Source of the DNA: an uncultured Methylococcaceae bacterium
GTDB lineage: Bacteria; Pseudomonadota; Gammaproteobacteria; Methylococcales; Methylococcaceae
Reading direction: 5' to 3'
Length of the DNA: 64,000 nt
Assembly (NCBI GenBank): GCA_903859815.1
Contig: CAIOOA010000067.1
Span: 124,001-188,000, forward strand
Below, piece after piece: positions 44,788 to 54,617 of this stretch. Positions within the stretch are counted from its first letter, which is position 1; each line of letters opens with the position of its first letter. The position numbers were made by a program, and so were the translations under genes. Below the pieces are notes generated by a model. That model had not been told where the DNA came from, did no database searches, and worked only from the letters and a program-made list of their open reading frames with translations.

Positions 44788-46068
44788 ATGAATCAGACTT
44801 CCCTGCCCTTTGAATATGATGAATCCCCTAAGCCTGTTGTAGGGGGGGGGCTACTTGACCGACGCTTGTTTTTGCGTCAAAGTTTAGCCTTGGGAGGTAT
44901 GGTATTCATGGGTCAAGACGCATTGGGAGACGAGTTTGACCGTCCGGCTTGGATGCTTAAACCAGGGCTACCATTCAGCAATTATGGACAACCCTCCCCT
45001 CATGAAAAAGAAGCCATCCGCTGGGTTTCTTCGAATCCGGCAGTTCCCGGCAACGGGGTATCATGGACCCCTTTACACGTTCTGGCAGGTACAGTCACAC
45101 CATCAGGGTTGCATTTCGAACGTCACCACAATGGAGTGCCACAAATCGACCCTGCCCAGCACCGTCTATTGATTCATGGCCTGGTAAACTTCCCTTTTTT
45201 CTTAAGCATGGACAAATTAGCCCGTTATCCCATGGTGTCCCGCTTCTGTTTCATTGAGTGTGGCGGCAACAGCAATACTGGCTGGCATGATGAACCCGTT
45301 CAAGCTTCCGCGGGTAATCTGCATGGCCTTGTCTCATGCAGCGAGTGGACGGGCGTACCTTTGTCAATCATTTTGAATGAAGCGGGAATACAGACTAATG
45401 CCCGTTGGCTGATTGCCGAAGGCGCAGATGCAGCCGCCATGAACGTTAGCATTCCTATGGAGAAAGCGCTTGACGATGCTATTTTAGCGATTTATCAGAA
45501 CGGGGAGCATATCCGCCCCGAAAATGGCTACCCACTCAGACTATTGCTGCCTGGATGGGAAGGGGTCACTCAAGTTAAATGGTTACGCCGTCTTGAGGCC
45601 ACCGACCAACCTGCCATGACACGCAATGAGACATCCAAATACACCGAGCTACAACCCAACGGCAAGGCACGGCAATTCACCTTTATTATGGAAGCCAAAT
45701 CACTCATCACTCACCCATCCCCCGGACATGCTCTGCAAGGCCCGGGGCTTTACCAAATTTCAGGACTTGCATGGAGTGGGCGGGGGAAAATCAATAAAGT
45801 AGAAGTTTCCGCCGACGGCGGCAGTAGTTGGGCCGAGGCAGAGCTACAAGAACCCATCTTATCCAAATCCTTCACTCGATTTCGCATTCCATGGCGCTGG
45901 AACGGGGGGAAAACCGTTTTGAAAAGTCGGGCCTTTGACGAAAGCGGGTATATGCAGCCAGAGCGGGGAAAACTCATCCTCGAAAGAGGAAAAAACAGCT
46001 ACTTTCATTACAATGGTCAAGTGGCATGGAGCGTAGACACAGAAGGCCGGCTAAGCCATGTGTATTGA
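44788..46068 (+). CDS. soxC: Sulfite dehydrogenase, molybdopterin subunit (SoxC-like)
   Basis: A 426-residue molybdoenzyme of the sulfite oxidase family. The twin-arginine signal is DRRLFLRQSLALGG (about 24-37), so it is exported folded. The Mo-ligating Cys is C158 in FIECGGNSNTGW; the substrate-pocket segments GADAAAMNVSIPMEKAL and GYPLRLLLPGWEGV-QVKWLRRL and the C-terminal Mo-co dimerisation domain (about 290-400) are complete. SoxC oxidises the sulfane sulfur or sulfite in the periplasm and passes electrons to SoxD. GGGAG precedes the ATG. No soxXYZAB genes are in the window. Confidence 0.9.
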   Translation: MNQTSLPFEYDESPKPVVGGGLLDRRLFLRQSLALGGMVFMGQDALGDEFDRPAWMLKPGLPFSNYGQPSPHEKEAIRWVSSNPAVPGNGVSWTPLHVLAGTVTPSGLHFERHHNGVPQIDPAQHRLLIHGLVNFPFFLSMDKLARYPMVSRFCFIECGGNSNTGWHDEPVQASAGNLHGLVSCSEWTGVPLSIILNEAGIQTNARWLIAEGADAAAMNVSIPMEKALDDAILAIYQNGEHIRPENGYPLRLLLPGWEGVTQVKWLRRLEATDQPAMTRNETSKYTELQPNGKARQFTFIMEAKSLITHPSPGHALQGPGLYQISGLAWSGRGKINKVEVSADGGSSWAEAELQEPILSKSFTRFRIPWRWNGGKTVLKSRAFDESGYMQPERGKLILERGKNSYFHYNGQVAWSVDTEGRLSHVY

Positions 46069-46106
46069 CTGAAGTCGCATTGACACACTAAGACCGGAGA
46101 ACAACT

Positions 46107-46667
46107 TTGAACCAATCCAACCATCCAGTCATTAGATTCCCGAAATTAAGGTCTTTAGGGCTTTTGTTGATACTTTCAATCGCCCCTCCAATGGCTTCTG
46201 TCGCAGACGAAGGGCCAAAGTTGGGCAAACCTGCAAACCCCCAAGAAATAGCAGCGTGGAACCTAACTGTTTACCCTGATGGCAAAGGCTTGCCTTTAGG
46301 CCATGGCTCTGCCATCGAAGGCAAGCAAGTCTACGAACGTCAATGCGCATCTTGTCATGGCTCTAACGGTTTAGGGGGAAGCAGCGAGGAACTCGCCGGA
46401 GGCAAACATAAGTTGACCGACCCAAACCCAGACAAAACTATCGGCACCTATTGGCCCTACGCGACGACACTTTATGATTTTGTCCGACGTTCGATGCCTC
46501 CCAACTCCCCTGGTTCACTCAGCCACGACCAGATTTATGCGGTTTGCGCCTATCTGCTCCATCTCAACGGCATCATCCCAGAGACAGCCGAAATGAACGC
46601 CACAACGCTTACCCAAGTGAAAATGCCCAACCGCGAAGGATTTTTACGCATTGATGCCCCACAATAA
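46107..46667 (+). CDS. soxD: c-type cytochrome subunit of sulfite dehydrogenase (SoxD-like)
   Basis: A 186-residue periplasmic monohaem cytochrome c. It starts at a TTG (46107): GGAGA lies about 7 nt upstream, no ATG occurs before residue 29, and only this start provides the signal peptide (LGLLLILSIAPPMASVAD). The haem site is CASCH (about 77-81), with axial Met probably in RRSMPP (about 130). It is 39 bp after soxC, so the two form the catalytic and electron-accepting subunits. It is shorter than classical two-haem SoxD and resembles the SorB/single-haem form; the exact match is not certain. Confidence 0.85.
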   Translation: MNQSNHPVIRFPKLRSLGLLLILSIAPPMASVADEGPKLGKPANPQEIAAWNLTVYPDGKGLPLGHGSAIEGKQVYERQCASCHGSNGLGGSSEELAGGKHKLTDPNPDKTIGTYWPYATTLYDFVRRSMPPNSPGSLSHDQIYAVCAYLLHLNGIIPETAEMNATTLTQVKMPNREGFLRIDAPQ

Positions 46668-46910
46668 AAAAGTCTGAATTGACTTTATGGAAGATTACCC
46701 AACACGCAAGAATTGCAAAAATTGACTAATTTTTAAATCATGGTGGAACCAACACAAATCAAGCAGGTCATAACTTACGTAAACAGGGAGACAAAATTAT
46801 TTGCAAGGGGGAGGGGGTAGCGAGACCTGTGGATGTTTTACGCCATAATTCTTGACTGTTTTCCTCAGGCTTCATGACCGACTCAATTCCATACTTAGGG
46901 AGCCTCTAAC

Positions 46911-48827
46911 GTGAAAGACATGATGAAAAACATTTTACTGTGGGTAGTTATAGCTGTCGTTTTGATGACGCTATTTAACAATTTTGGCAATCGTAAGACT
47001 GAAGACACATCACTGCCATATTCCCAGTTCATCTCACAAGTGAATGATGGGCAAATTAAACAAGTAACCATTGATGGTCATGTGATAAGAGGAATAACCA
47101 CGACTGGTGATAAGTTTATGACTTATAGTCCAGGTGACCCCCACTTGGTGGATGACCTGTTAAAAAATCGTGTTGAAATAAAAGCTCAGCCACCTGAGCA
47201 GCAATCCATGCTAATGCAAATTTTCATTTCATGGGCACCTATGCTACTGCTAGTTGGAGTATGGATTTATTTCATGCGCAAATCACAAGGCGGAGCTAAC
47301 GGTGGTGCCATGACCTTCGGTAAAAGCAAAGCTAGACTGCTAGAAGAAGATCAAGTTAAAGTAACTTTTGCGGACGTGGCAGGTGTTGAAGAAGCCAAGG
47401 AAGATGTCTCGGAAATGGTTGACTTTCTGAGGGATCCTGGAAAATTCCAAAAACTGGGGGGCAAGATACCTCGCGGTGCATTAATGGTTGGCCCTCCCGG
47501 TACAGGGAAAACATTGCTTGCCAGGGCTATTGCGGGTGAAGCTAAAGTCCCTTTCTTTACAATATCTGGTTCAGACTTCGTTGAAATGTTTGTAGGTGTT
47601 GGCGCTTCACGGGTACGTGACATGTTCGAACAAGCCAAAAAGCGTTCACCTTGCATTATCTTCATCGACGAAATCGATGCAGTTGGTAGGCATCGTGGGG
47701 CAGGTCTCGGCGGTGGGCATGACGAGCGAGAACAAACATTAAATCAATTACTAGTAGAAATGGATGGCTTCGAAGGTAATCAAGGTGTTATTGTGATAGC
47801 GGCCACCAACCGCCCAGATGTTCTTGATCCAGCATTGCTGCGTCCCGGTCGCTTTGACCGTCAAATAACAGTCGGTTTACCAGACGTTAGAGGAAGAGAG
47901 CAAATTCTGAGAGTTCACGCCAAACGTTTACCCTTAGCTGATGACGTTGAGATAAAATATTTGGCTCGTGGAACACCAGGATTCTCTGGGGCTGACATTG
48001 CCAATTTAGTGAATGAAGCAGCATTGTTTGCAGCACGTAAAAACAAACGCGATGTGCAAATGGAAGATTTTGAAAAAGCTAAGGACAAAATACTAATGGG
48101 TGCTGAACGTACCTCAATGGTAATGAGTGAAGATGAAAAGAAGCTTACGGCATATCATGAAGCAGGGCATGCAATAGTAGGGCGCTTGGTACCAGAACAT
48201 GATCCAGTTTATAAAGTTAGCATAATGCCTCGTGGAAGAGCATTAGGCATAACGATGTTTTTGCCTGAAAGAGATACCTACAGCGCTAGCAAGCAAAAAC
48301 TAGAAAGCATGATTTCAAGCCTCTTTGGTGGTAGATTGGCTGAGGAAATAATTTTTGGCAAGGAACGGGTTACAACCGGAGCATCAAACGACATTGAAAG
48401 AGCAACAGGATTAGCTAGAAACATGGTAACCCGTTGGGGATTGTCAGATCGTCTAGGACCGCTTGCATACAGTGAAGAAGAAGGTGAGGTTTTCTTGGGT
48501 AGATCAGTTACTAAACATAAATCAGTATCCGAAGAAACTGCACATGTGATTGATGAAGAAATTCGCTCAGTAATCGATAGCAATTATGAGAGAGCTGAGC
48601 GGTTATTGAGAGAAAACATGGAAAAATTGCATGTAATGGCAGATGCGTTGATGAAGTACGAAACAATTGACCACTACCAAATCGATGAAATTATGGATGG
48701 GAAAATTCCTAGTGCACCAAAAAGCTGGTCTGATACCCCACCTCCAAGCGGTGATGGTCAGACTGGTGTGACTTCGACAAATGTTGACGGCACAGCAGGG
48801 CTTGGAAAGCCTGCAATCCAACATTAG
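46911..48827 (+). CDS. ftsH: ATP-dependent zinc metalloprotease FtsH
   Basis: A 638-residue membrane AAA+ protease. GTG start with AGGGAG 8 nt upstream. Two membrane helices (about 7-24 and 106-122) flank a small periplasmic domain. The AAA domain has [13 protein letters not shown], the FVGVGA pore loop and [13 protein letters not shown]; the protease domain has the zinc site HEAGH (about 420) and the third ligand Asp in the [19 protein letters not shown] region. It degrades membrane and short-lived cytosolic proteins. Base composition is lower in GC than the upstream genes, and it lies next to the XrtA region. It ends in a strong terminator. A second, housekeeping ftsH elsewhere is possible. 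Confidence 0.95.
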   Translation: MKDMMKNILLWVVIAVVLMTLFNNFGNRKTEDTSLPYSQFISQVNDGQIKQVTIDGHVIRGITTTGDKFMTYSPGDPHLVDDLLKNRVEIKAQPPEQQSMLMQIFISWAPMLLLVGVWIYFMRKSQGGANGGAMTFGKSKARLLEEDQVKVTFADVAGVEEAKEDVSEMVDFLRDPGKFQKLGGKIPRGALMVGPPGTGKTLLARAIAGEAKVPFFTISGSDFVEMFVGVGASRVRDMFEQAKKRSPCIIFIDEIDAVGRHRGAGLGGGHDEREQTLNQLLVEMDGFEGNQGVIVIAATNRPDVLDPALLRPGRFDRQITVGLPDVRGREQILRVHAKRLPLADDVEIKYLARGTPGFSGADIANLVNEAALFAARKNKRDVQMEDFEKAKDKILMGAERTSMVMSEDEKKLTAYHEAGHAIVGRLVPEHDPVYKVSIMPRGRALGITMFLPERDTYSASKQKLESMISSLFGGRLAEEIIFGKERVTTGASNDIERATGLARNMVTRWGLSDRLGPLAYSEEEGEVFLGRSVTKHKSVSEETAHVIDEEIRSVIDSNYERAERLLRENMEKLHVMADALMKYETIDHYQIDEIMDGKIPSAPKSWSDTPPPSGDGQTGVTSTNVDGTAGLGKPAIQH

Positions 48828-48852
48828 TTTCATTTCAAACTCTACACACAGG

Positions 48853-48881
48853 AAACCCCGACTTAGGTCGGGGTTTTTTTT
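48853..48881 (+). terminator. Intrinsic terminator of ftsH
   Basis: AAACCCCGAC-TTAG-GTCGGGGTTT, a 10-bp perfect stem with a tetraloop followed by a T-tract, 26 bp after the ftsH stop. Confidence 0.93.
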
Positions 48882-49289
48882 CTCCGCTGGAAATTAAATT
48901 TAGAAATAAAACAATTAATTGATAATAATAAAGGATAAAATATTCACACTTAATTATGTTCATGTCATAATAGTCGGAATTGTTTAAAAACGGAAATAAC
49001 AAGATTTTATGTTTGTAAAATAAAACAGACTAAACACTCCTACAATTAATAAATAGCTATAGGTTTTTATTAACTTGTATAACGATTACAATATTTTCTA
49101 GAAATGCGCTCTAAGTATCGACATGTTGTTGAGTATTCACATATTCTTTGAAGTTGCAGGAGGTTTAATATTTTCAATGATAGGATCACTGGAAGCCTAA
49201 ACATATAGAGCGAAGAGGTAAACGCCTATCATAATTCACAATCGCACATAGAAATCAATTCAAGGAAATACTTATCATTAGATTTGTTA

Positions 49290-49625
49290 ATGAATAATAT
49301 TAGAATGGCACGTCCAAGCCGTCATAATAAATGGATACTCGAAATACCGGAATCAACTAAAAGAACAATGACAGCGTGGTACGAAAAACCTCATCAAATT
49401 TTCGATGAATATTACGTACCATTCATGGTATATTTAAATCCTTACCATGGAAGGAAATTATATCAAATCAGTTTAGGGGAATACATTTGTCTCATGGATA
49501 TAAGAAAAACACACTCGACTGCTTCTGAGCAGATACGTTACTGTAGTAGTAATAGGTATCATAGGTTTAGGTTTGATAATTTCATACTTGATTGGATTGA
49601 TTTTAAGCTGGAAGAATTTTTTTAA
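49290..49625 (+). CDS. Small hypothetical protein, doubtful
   Basis: An open frame of 111 residues from the ATG at 49290 (MNNIRMARPSRHN). It is rich in Tyr, His and Arg and lacks membrane segments or any family I recognise. The last third overlaps, in another frame, a strongly hydrophobic reading (49503-49791) that looks more protein-like, so the two may be halves of one gene split by a frameshift near 49500. No clear ribosome-binding site. The stretch 48882-49289 upstream holds no gene I can support. Confidence 0.25.
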   Translation: MNNIRMARPSRHNKWILEIPESTKRTMTAWYEKPHQIFDEYYVPFMVYLNPYHGRKLYQISLGEYICLMDIRKTHSTASEQIRYCSSNRYHRFRFDNFILDWIDFKLEEFF

Positions 49626-49791
49626 TAATCGACCAGGACTTTATTCATCCATCAATATTGGAGACGTGCTAAAACGAACACATAAAATACACCTTGGAAT
49701 GGGAATATTTAGCTTGCTAGTTTTAATAGTAATTAAACTGACAGGATTGAATGTGTGTTTTCCCAATGTGTTGAAATCAGTACTTGACTGA
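49503..49791 (+). pseudogene. Hydrophobic reading frame, possibly part of a broken membrane protein
   Basis: From just after a stop at about 49502 the frame reads on to 49791 with two hydrophobic stretches (VTVVVIGIIGLGLIISYLIG and MGIFSLLVLIVIKLTG) separated by about 35 polar residues containing DVLKRTHKIHLG. No good start codon or ribosome-binding site is present, and the open frame at 49290 overlaps it in another frame. I read this as a degraded two-helix membrane protein, or the 3' part of one; the family is not recognised. Confidence 0.3.
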
Positions 49792-50042
49792 TCGGGCATG
49801 AATCATAATAACAAAGGGAATCATAATTAAAAGCGCTGCAATTCCGAGAAAACATCAATTTAGCTCATCTGACGCAGAAGCAATATACCAAGGTCTGTTT
49901 CTACATTATTCTTTATGCAGCGTTGATTTACCAGTCGGAGAGGATGGAACATAAAGGATAAAATTACAACATCAAGAAGAAGCTTACGTCCGGCACCCAT
50001 ATAATGGTTGGTATCTTAGGATAAAAAACATACTATCTTATC

Positions 50043-50068
50043 AAAAACTTCCGATAAGAAGTTTTTTC
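50043..50068 (+). terminator. Terminator-like hairpin before the first amidotransferase gene
   Basis: AAAAACTTC-CGATAA-GAAGTTTTT followed by further T and CTT, 50 bp upstream of the asparagine-synthase-like gene. It could end a transcript from the 49.2-50.0 kb region or act as an attenuator in the leader of the following gene. Confidence 0.6.
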
Positions 50069-50117
50069 TTTATATTTGATAATTCTTTTGTTAGTTAACA
50101 ATATTGAGGAGTAACAT

Positions 50118-51956
50118 ATGAGCGGAATTTGCGGTTGGAACAACAACCATTTTACGATGGAAAAAAGTTCAGAAATAATCAATAAAATGGCTTCATCTCT
50201 TTTGATTAATCAAACACATTCAATAAAAAAAGCTTCGCAGAAATATTGTAGCTTAGCATCAACTGGATTATCAAACGAATGTGATATAACTATTGTAAAC
50301 AATATTGGCATTGTTATTAAGGGTTCATTGCGTTGGTCGGACACCAATTTACAGGAGATGTTTATTAGCAGAGGTTTAACGCAGACAATACAACATGCTT
50401 ATGAAACGTATGATATTTCATTTTTAAATAAGATTTCAGGTAGTTTTGCTATATGCATAGTAGATATATCAAAACAAAAGACAATCATTGCCATAGATAA
50501 AATAGGCATTGAATCGATGTTCTTTTCCTTCATAAACGAGCAATTAATATTTTCATCAAATGCAAGATCGATATTGTGTCATCCCGATTCAATTGGTGAT
50601 GTAAATCCTCAAAGTATATTTGATTACCTTTTTTTTCACATGATACCTAGTCCCCGCAGTATATTCGAAAAAATGGAGAAGCTAGGTCCTGGGGAATATT
50701 TATCTTTTGAAAATAAAAAAATTATAAAGAAACAATATTGGATACCGAGTTACATAGAAACAAATAACAATGAAATAACTTTGTTAAAGAGGGAGTTTTT
50801 ACATATTTTGGAGAAAACCGTAAGCAATGCATCTACTAACCCATTGACAGGATCCTTTTTAAGCGGTGGAACGGATAGCTCAACTATTTCTGGTATGCTC
50901 AGAAAAATCCAAAAAAAACCAATTAATACTTACAGTATAGGATTTGATACTGAGGGTTTTGATGAGACAAAATACGCACGTATTGCTGCCAGTCATTTCA
51001 AAACTACACCACACGAATACTATTTAAAGCCTCAAGATGTTGTCGATGCTATCCCTGAAATAGCCAGCGCTTACGACGAACCATTTGGTAATGCATCTGC
51101 AGTACCCGCTTACTATTGCGCCAAGTTAGCAAATAATGATGGTATAAAAGTATTATTAGCGGGGGACGGGGGTGATGAAATATTTGCGGGAAACTTACGA
51201 TATGCAAAGCAGAAAATATTTGAACTTTATCTTCATATACCTTACAATATTCGCAATTTAATTATTGAACCGGCGATCTTTAATTTTCCTTATGGCGACA
51301 ATTTATGGCCTATAAATAAATCAAAAAGCTATATAAATCAAGCAAATATTCCGCTTCCAAACCGCATGGAGACATATAACTTTTTAAATAGAATTCCCTT
51401 AACTGAAATATTTGAAGCAGAGTTTTTAAATTCCATAAATATCAACGAACCTTCGAACTTTCTTTGCGAAAGATATGGTAACGCCCCTACAAAATCAACT
51501 TTAAATAAGATGCTTTTTTTAGATTTAAAATTTACACTGGCAGATAATGATTTAAGAAAAGTGAATCGGATGTGTGAGCTTGCAAATATTGAAGTAAAAT
51601 ACCCATTTTTAGATGATGAATTCATTGTGTTCAGTTCAAAACTGCCACCATCATTGAAGTTGAATGGATTAAGTTTAAGATATTTATTTAAAGAAGCCTT
51701 AAAGGACTTTTTGCCGAGAGAAGTATTGAGTAAACAAAAACAAGGTTTTGGACTACCATTTGGTATATGGATGAATAATTATCTACCTCTAAGTGATATA
51801 GCATTCGAAAGCATAACTTCACTTTCTAAACGCGGAATTATAAAACCAGATTTTATCAATTCTATACAAAACCATCATAAAACCTACCCAGGATATTACG
51901 GTGTAATCATCTGGGTGTTGATGATGCTTGAACAATGGTTCAAAAGTGTTAAATAA
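50118..51956 (+). CDS. Asparagine-synthase-like amidotransferase with Ser in place of the nucleophilic Cys
   Basis: A 612-residue protein of the AsnB family used in polysaccharide loci. The N-terminal half is a class II glutaminase fold but begins MSGICGW, so residue 2 is Ser rather than the catalytic Cys of MCGI. The C-terminal synthetase domain has the PP-loop SFLSGGTDSSTISGML (about 244-259), FGNASAVPAYY and LLAGDGGDEIFAGNLRY, and appears complete. An ATP-dependent amidation or amide-forming reaction with free ammonia or another donor is likely (inference). GAGGAG precedes the ATG. It faces the rest of the XrtA cluster, transcribed in the opposite direction, and is very AT-rich. Confidence 0.88.
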   Translation: MSGICGWNNNHFTMEKSSEIINKMASSLLINQTHSIKKASQKYCSLASTGLSNECDITIVNNIGIVIKGSLRWSDTNLQEMFISRGLTQTIQHAYETYDISFLNKISGSFAICIVDISKQKTIIAIDKIGIESMFFSFINEQLIFSSNARSILCHPDSIGDVNPQSIFDYLFFHMIPSPRSIFEKMEKLGPGEYLSFENKKIIKKQYWIPSYIETNNNEITLLKREFLHILEKTVSNASTNPLTGSFLSGGTDSSTISGMLRKIQKKPINTYSIGFDTEGFDETKYARIAASHFKTTPHEYYLKPQDVVDAIPEIASAYDEPFGNASAVPAYYCAKLANNDGIKVLLAGDGGDEIFAGNLRYAKQKIFELYLHIPYNIRNLIIEPAIFNFPYGDNLWPINKSKSYINQANIPLPNRMETYNFLNRIPLTEIFEAEFLNSININEPSNFLCERYGNAPTKSTLNKMLFLDLKFTLADNDLRKVNRMCELANIEVKYPFLDDEFIVFSSKLPPSLKLNGLSLRYLFKEALKDFLPREVLSKQKQGFGLPFGIWMNNYLPLSDIAFESITSLSKRGIIKPDFINSIQNHHKTYPGYYGVIIWVLMMLEQWFKSVK

Positions 51957-51986
51957 ACTAAATAAGTAGCCAAACAAAAATAATCT

Positions 51987-52047
51987 GGCATAAGACTAGG
52001 TTAACAATCAAGGACATACATAATGGATATGCCCGAGGACTTATGCC
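51987..52047. repeat. Inverted repeat between converging genes
   Basis: GGCATAAG at 51987-51994 and CTTATGCC at 52040-52047, 45 bp apart, in the 102-bp gap between two genes that run towards each other. The arms are short and the loop long; this may be a remnant of a small element or a chance pair. No T-tract terminator is evident. Confidence 0.35.
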
Positions 52048-52058
52048 TGACTACTTAA

Positions 52059-53381
52059 TTAAATAACTTTTTTTACTATTGGTTTTACGAAATCATTTCC
52101 ACCTATGTGTTCAGAATTGATTGAATCTAATAGAACTTGTGGATTTTTTTCATATTGAACTAAATAAGTTTTACACCCTACCAATATTGAAATTAGGCAA
52201 TAATATAAGTCAAAATCAGCCAGGCCCAAAAATGAACCTGCCGACCAATACCCAATAAAACTTACTTGAATCATTGAACTCAAATCATAAATCCATTGCA
52301 AATCTATTTTGTTTTTTGTTAACTCCATCAAAGATGATGCTAATCTCCATGATGAAAATGCAATTGCCAAGAAAAAACCCAATCCAATAAATCCATGCTC
52401 AGCAAGAACTTGGAAATATATACTATGTGCATCATGTATGTCTAAAGGATTTGAAGCATATTGTTCGAATACCCATGGTATTGGCAATCCTTTAAACCCT
52501 CCCCCAGTAAGATGATTAAGTGCAATATTAATGGCTGCACCCCATGCATTTATTCGTCCTAAAGCAGATCCATCAGCTTTATATTCTTTTATTGTACTCA
52601 TCCGTTCATGCCATGATTCTGGCATGAATGCTATAATGATGGGTATAGCGATAAGCATTAAAATAGTTAATAAAACTTTCTGTCTACTTTTGAAAATTAA
52701 AAATATTATCATACTTATCATTCCTATTAAAGCTCCTCTTGATTGGGTACCTAAAATAGTTATTAAAGTTAATATCATTGCTACCATTAAACCTTGTTTG
52801 ACGTAAACTTTTGTTTCTAATAGACTTAAATATCGCAATAAAGGAACAGTCATACATAATGCTAATCCAATTTCGTTGTTACCGCCTATAAATGATCCAT
52901 CGGGACCCCAAACTTTTTGCCCACCTCCAGTCAAAACAGTAAATATCCCACCTTTTATCCCATAGAAACCTAATGACAATGATACTACCCATACAAGTCT
53001 ATTTATATTAATAGGTGTAATCATTACAATCATCGTAATGAAGGTAATTAATTGAATTCTCCACATTCTATCCCATAGAGTCCAAGCCGCGATAGGATCG
53101 AATGCAAAAATCGTTGTTATAGTCATCCATATTGTATAAAGAAATAACAATACATTAGCTGGCATCCATAAAATATTTTTCTTTCCCTTCCACAATAGTA
53201 AACTAATAAGTAATGTTATAGCCGTAACAAATGCAAATTGCATATTCACGGCAAATCCCCAGCACATTCTGTGAGGATTCATCAATGAAATCCAATAAAA
53301 CATGAGCACAGCCAAATCCGGCCTAAATAATAATTTAGGTATTGAACCGAAAATAATTATTGTTAATACTAAATCACGCAA
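52059..53381 (-). CDS. O-antigen-ligase-like protein of the XrtA system
   Basis: A 440-residue polytopic membrane protein with about ten to twelve helices, of the O-antigen ligase/polymerase type. The start RDLVLTIIIFGSIPKLLFRPDLAVLMFYWISLMNPHRMCWGFA fits the family described as putative O-glycosylation ligase associated with exosortase A (TIGR03097). The conserved large periplasmic loop carries HDAHSIYFQVLAEHGFIGLG near the C terminus. The start is a TTG at 53381 without a clear ribosome-binding site; no ATG precedes the first helix. It may attach or polymerise glycan (inference). Confidence 0.8.
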   Translation of the reverse strand: MRDLVLTIIIFGSIPKLLFRPDLAVLMFYWISLMNPHRMCWGFAVNMQFAFVTAITLLISLLLWKGKKNILWMPANVLLFLYTIWMTITTIFAFDPIAAWTLWDRMWRIQLITFITMIVMITPININRLVWVVSLSLGFYGIKGGIFTVLTGGGQKVWGPDGSFIGGNNEIGLALCMTVPLLRYLSLLETKVYVKQGLMVAMILTLITILGTQSRGALIGMISMIIFLIFKSRQKVLLTILMLIAIPIIIAFMPESWHERMSTIKEYKADGSALGRINAWGAAINIALNHLTGGGFKGLPIPWVFEQYASNPLDIHDAHSIYFQVLAEHGFIGLGFFLAIAFSSWRLASSLMELTKNKIDLQWIYDLSSMIQVSFIGYWSAGSFLGLADFDLYYCLISILVGCKTYLVQYEKNPQVLLDSINSEHIGGNDFVKPIVKKVI

Positions 53382-53429
53382 AATTGATTAAAATATATGC
53401 TTATGGTTTTCGATTAATGAATACAACTC

Positions 53430-54617
53430 TTATGACTCACATTTTATTATTTTTCTAAAAATATTAAGCTGCCCGTTCGTTGTTTCAACCCAACTAAAGT
53501 GTTCAGCATACTTTCTAACAACTGATCTTTGAGGATAATGATCGAATAGATCGTGAACACATTTAACTAAAGATTCCGGTGTTCGATCCATCATTAGGCG
53601 TCCAACATCTGGGTCGCGTACAATTTCTGGCGTACCCCAAATAGAAGTAGCAATTACAGGTGTACCACATGCCATTGATTCTAGAAGTACATTCGCCCAA
53701 CCTTCTCGGCTAGAGCAAAGTACCAATGCATCAACAGCGCTGTACCAATAAGCAAGGGAATTTTGTGATACTGACCCAATGAATTTAACACGATTGGACA
53801 CACCAAGCTCATCTGCCAAGTTGTAAAGATACTTGAATAATTCCCCTTCACCAATCAATGCAAGTTTAAAATCCGTCAGTTGAACTAATGCCCTAATTGC
53901 AATATCGTGTCCTTTTCGTTCAGTCAACCAACCAACTGATAGAAGCCATCGACCACTATCAATTCCTAACTTTTCACGAGCAATTTCTGGGTTAATTGGA
54001 TGAAACAAGTTAAGATCAACCCCATTTTGTAGAACATAAATTGAATTTGAACTGACACCCAATAATTTGAGTTGATTCGCTAGTGCTTGGCATACAGCTA
54101 TAGAAACATTGGTAGTCTTAGCAGCCCATTTAATAAGAATGCGAGGGATGATATATTTGGGTATTAGGTTAATATCTGTACCTCTAGCGGTTATGACTAA
54201 TGGTTTTCTAAAAACTTTTGAAATAATTGCTGCTGCAACTCCATCAGGGTAGTAATAATGTGCATCAATCAAATCAAATTTGTATTCTTTGTAGATTTTA
54301 ATTATGGTCGGTAGACAAAAAAGAGCGATTAAAAAAGGGACAAGGCTCATTCCAAATTTTGGAATGATTGGATATCGGGGATATTCGACAATAAAATTAT
54401 GATAAAAATCATTTGAAGGTGTTTTAGCAATTTGTGCCCATCGCCCAAAAAAAGAAGAAGTAGAAGGAAACCATGGAACTGGAGCAACAACACGAACTTC
54501 AATTTGATTAGTTTCAATTAAATGCCGTAATCTAGATTCAACAAATATTCCATGAACTGGTCGTGCTGTACTAGGAAATAGAGTAGAGAATAATAAAACT
54601 TTAATAGGCCTTTTCAT
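53430..54617 (-). CDS. Glycosyltransferase family 4
   Basis: A 395-residue GT-B glycosyltransferase. The N-terminal half begins IKVLLFSTLFPSTARPVHGIFVESRL and the C-terminal nucleotide-sugar-binding half has VLQNGVDLNLFHP, LLSVGWLTERKGHDIAIRAL, ALIGEGELF and VLCSSREGWANVLLESMACGTPVIATS with the usual E-x7-E. It should add a sugar to the exopolysaccharide repeat or a protein glycan; donor and acceptor are unknown. Its start overlaps the stop of the next upstream glycosyltransferase by 1 nt. Confidence 0.9.
   Translation of the reverse strand: MKRPIKVLLFSTLFPSTARPVHGIFVESRLRHLIETNQIEVRVVAPVPWFPSTSSFFGRWAQIAKTPSNDFYHNFIVEYPRYPIIPKFGMSLVPFLIALFCLPTIIKIYKEYKFDLIDAHYYYPDGVAAAIISKVFRKPLVITARGTDINLIPKYIIPRILIKWAAKTTNVSIAVCQALANQLKLLGVSSNSIYVLQNGVDLNLFHPINPEIAREKLGIDSGRWLLSVGWLTERKGHDIAIRALVQLTDFKLALIGEGELFKYLYNLADELGVSNRVKFIGSVSQNSLAYWYSAVDALVLCSSREGWANVLLESMACGTPVIATSIWGTPEIVRDPDVGRLMMDRTPESLVKCVHDLFDHYPQRSVVRKYAEHFSWVETTNGQLNIFRKIIKCES

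Noticed and set aside
49841-50042. Riboswitch in the leader of the divergent amidotransferase gene
   Set aside because: No conserved aptamer core (for example a cyclic di-GMP GEMM element) was recognised; only the terminal hairpin is supported.
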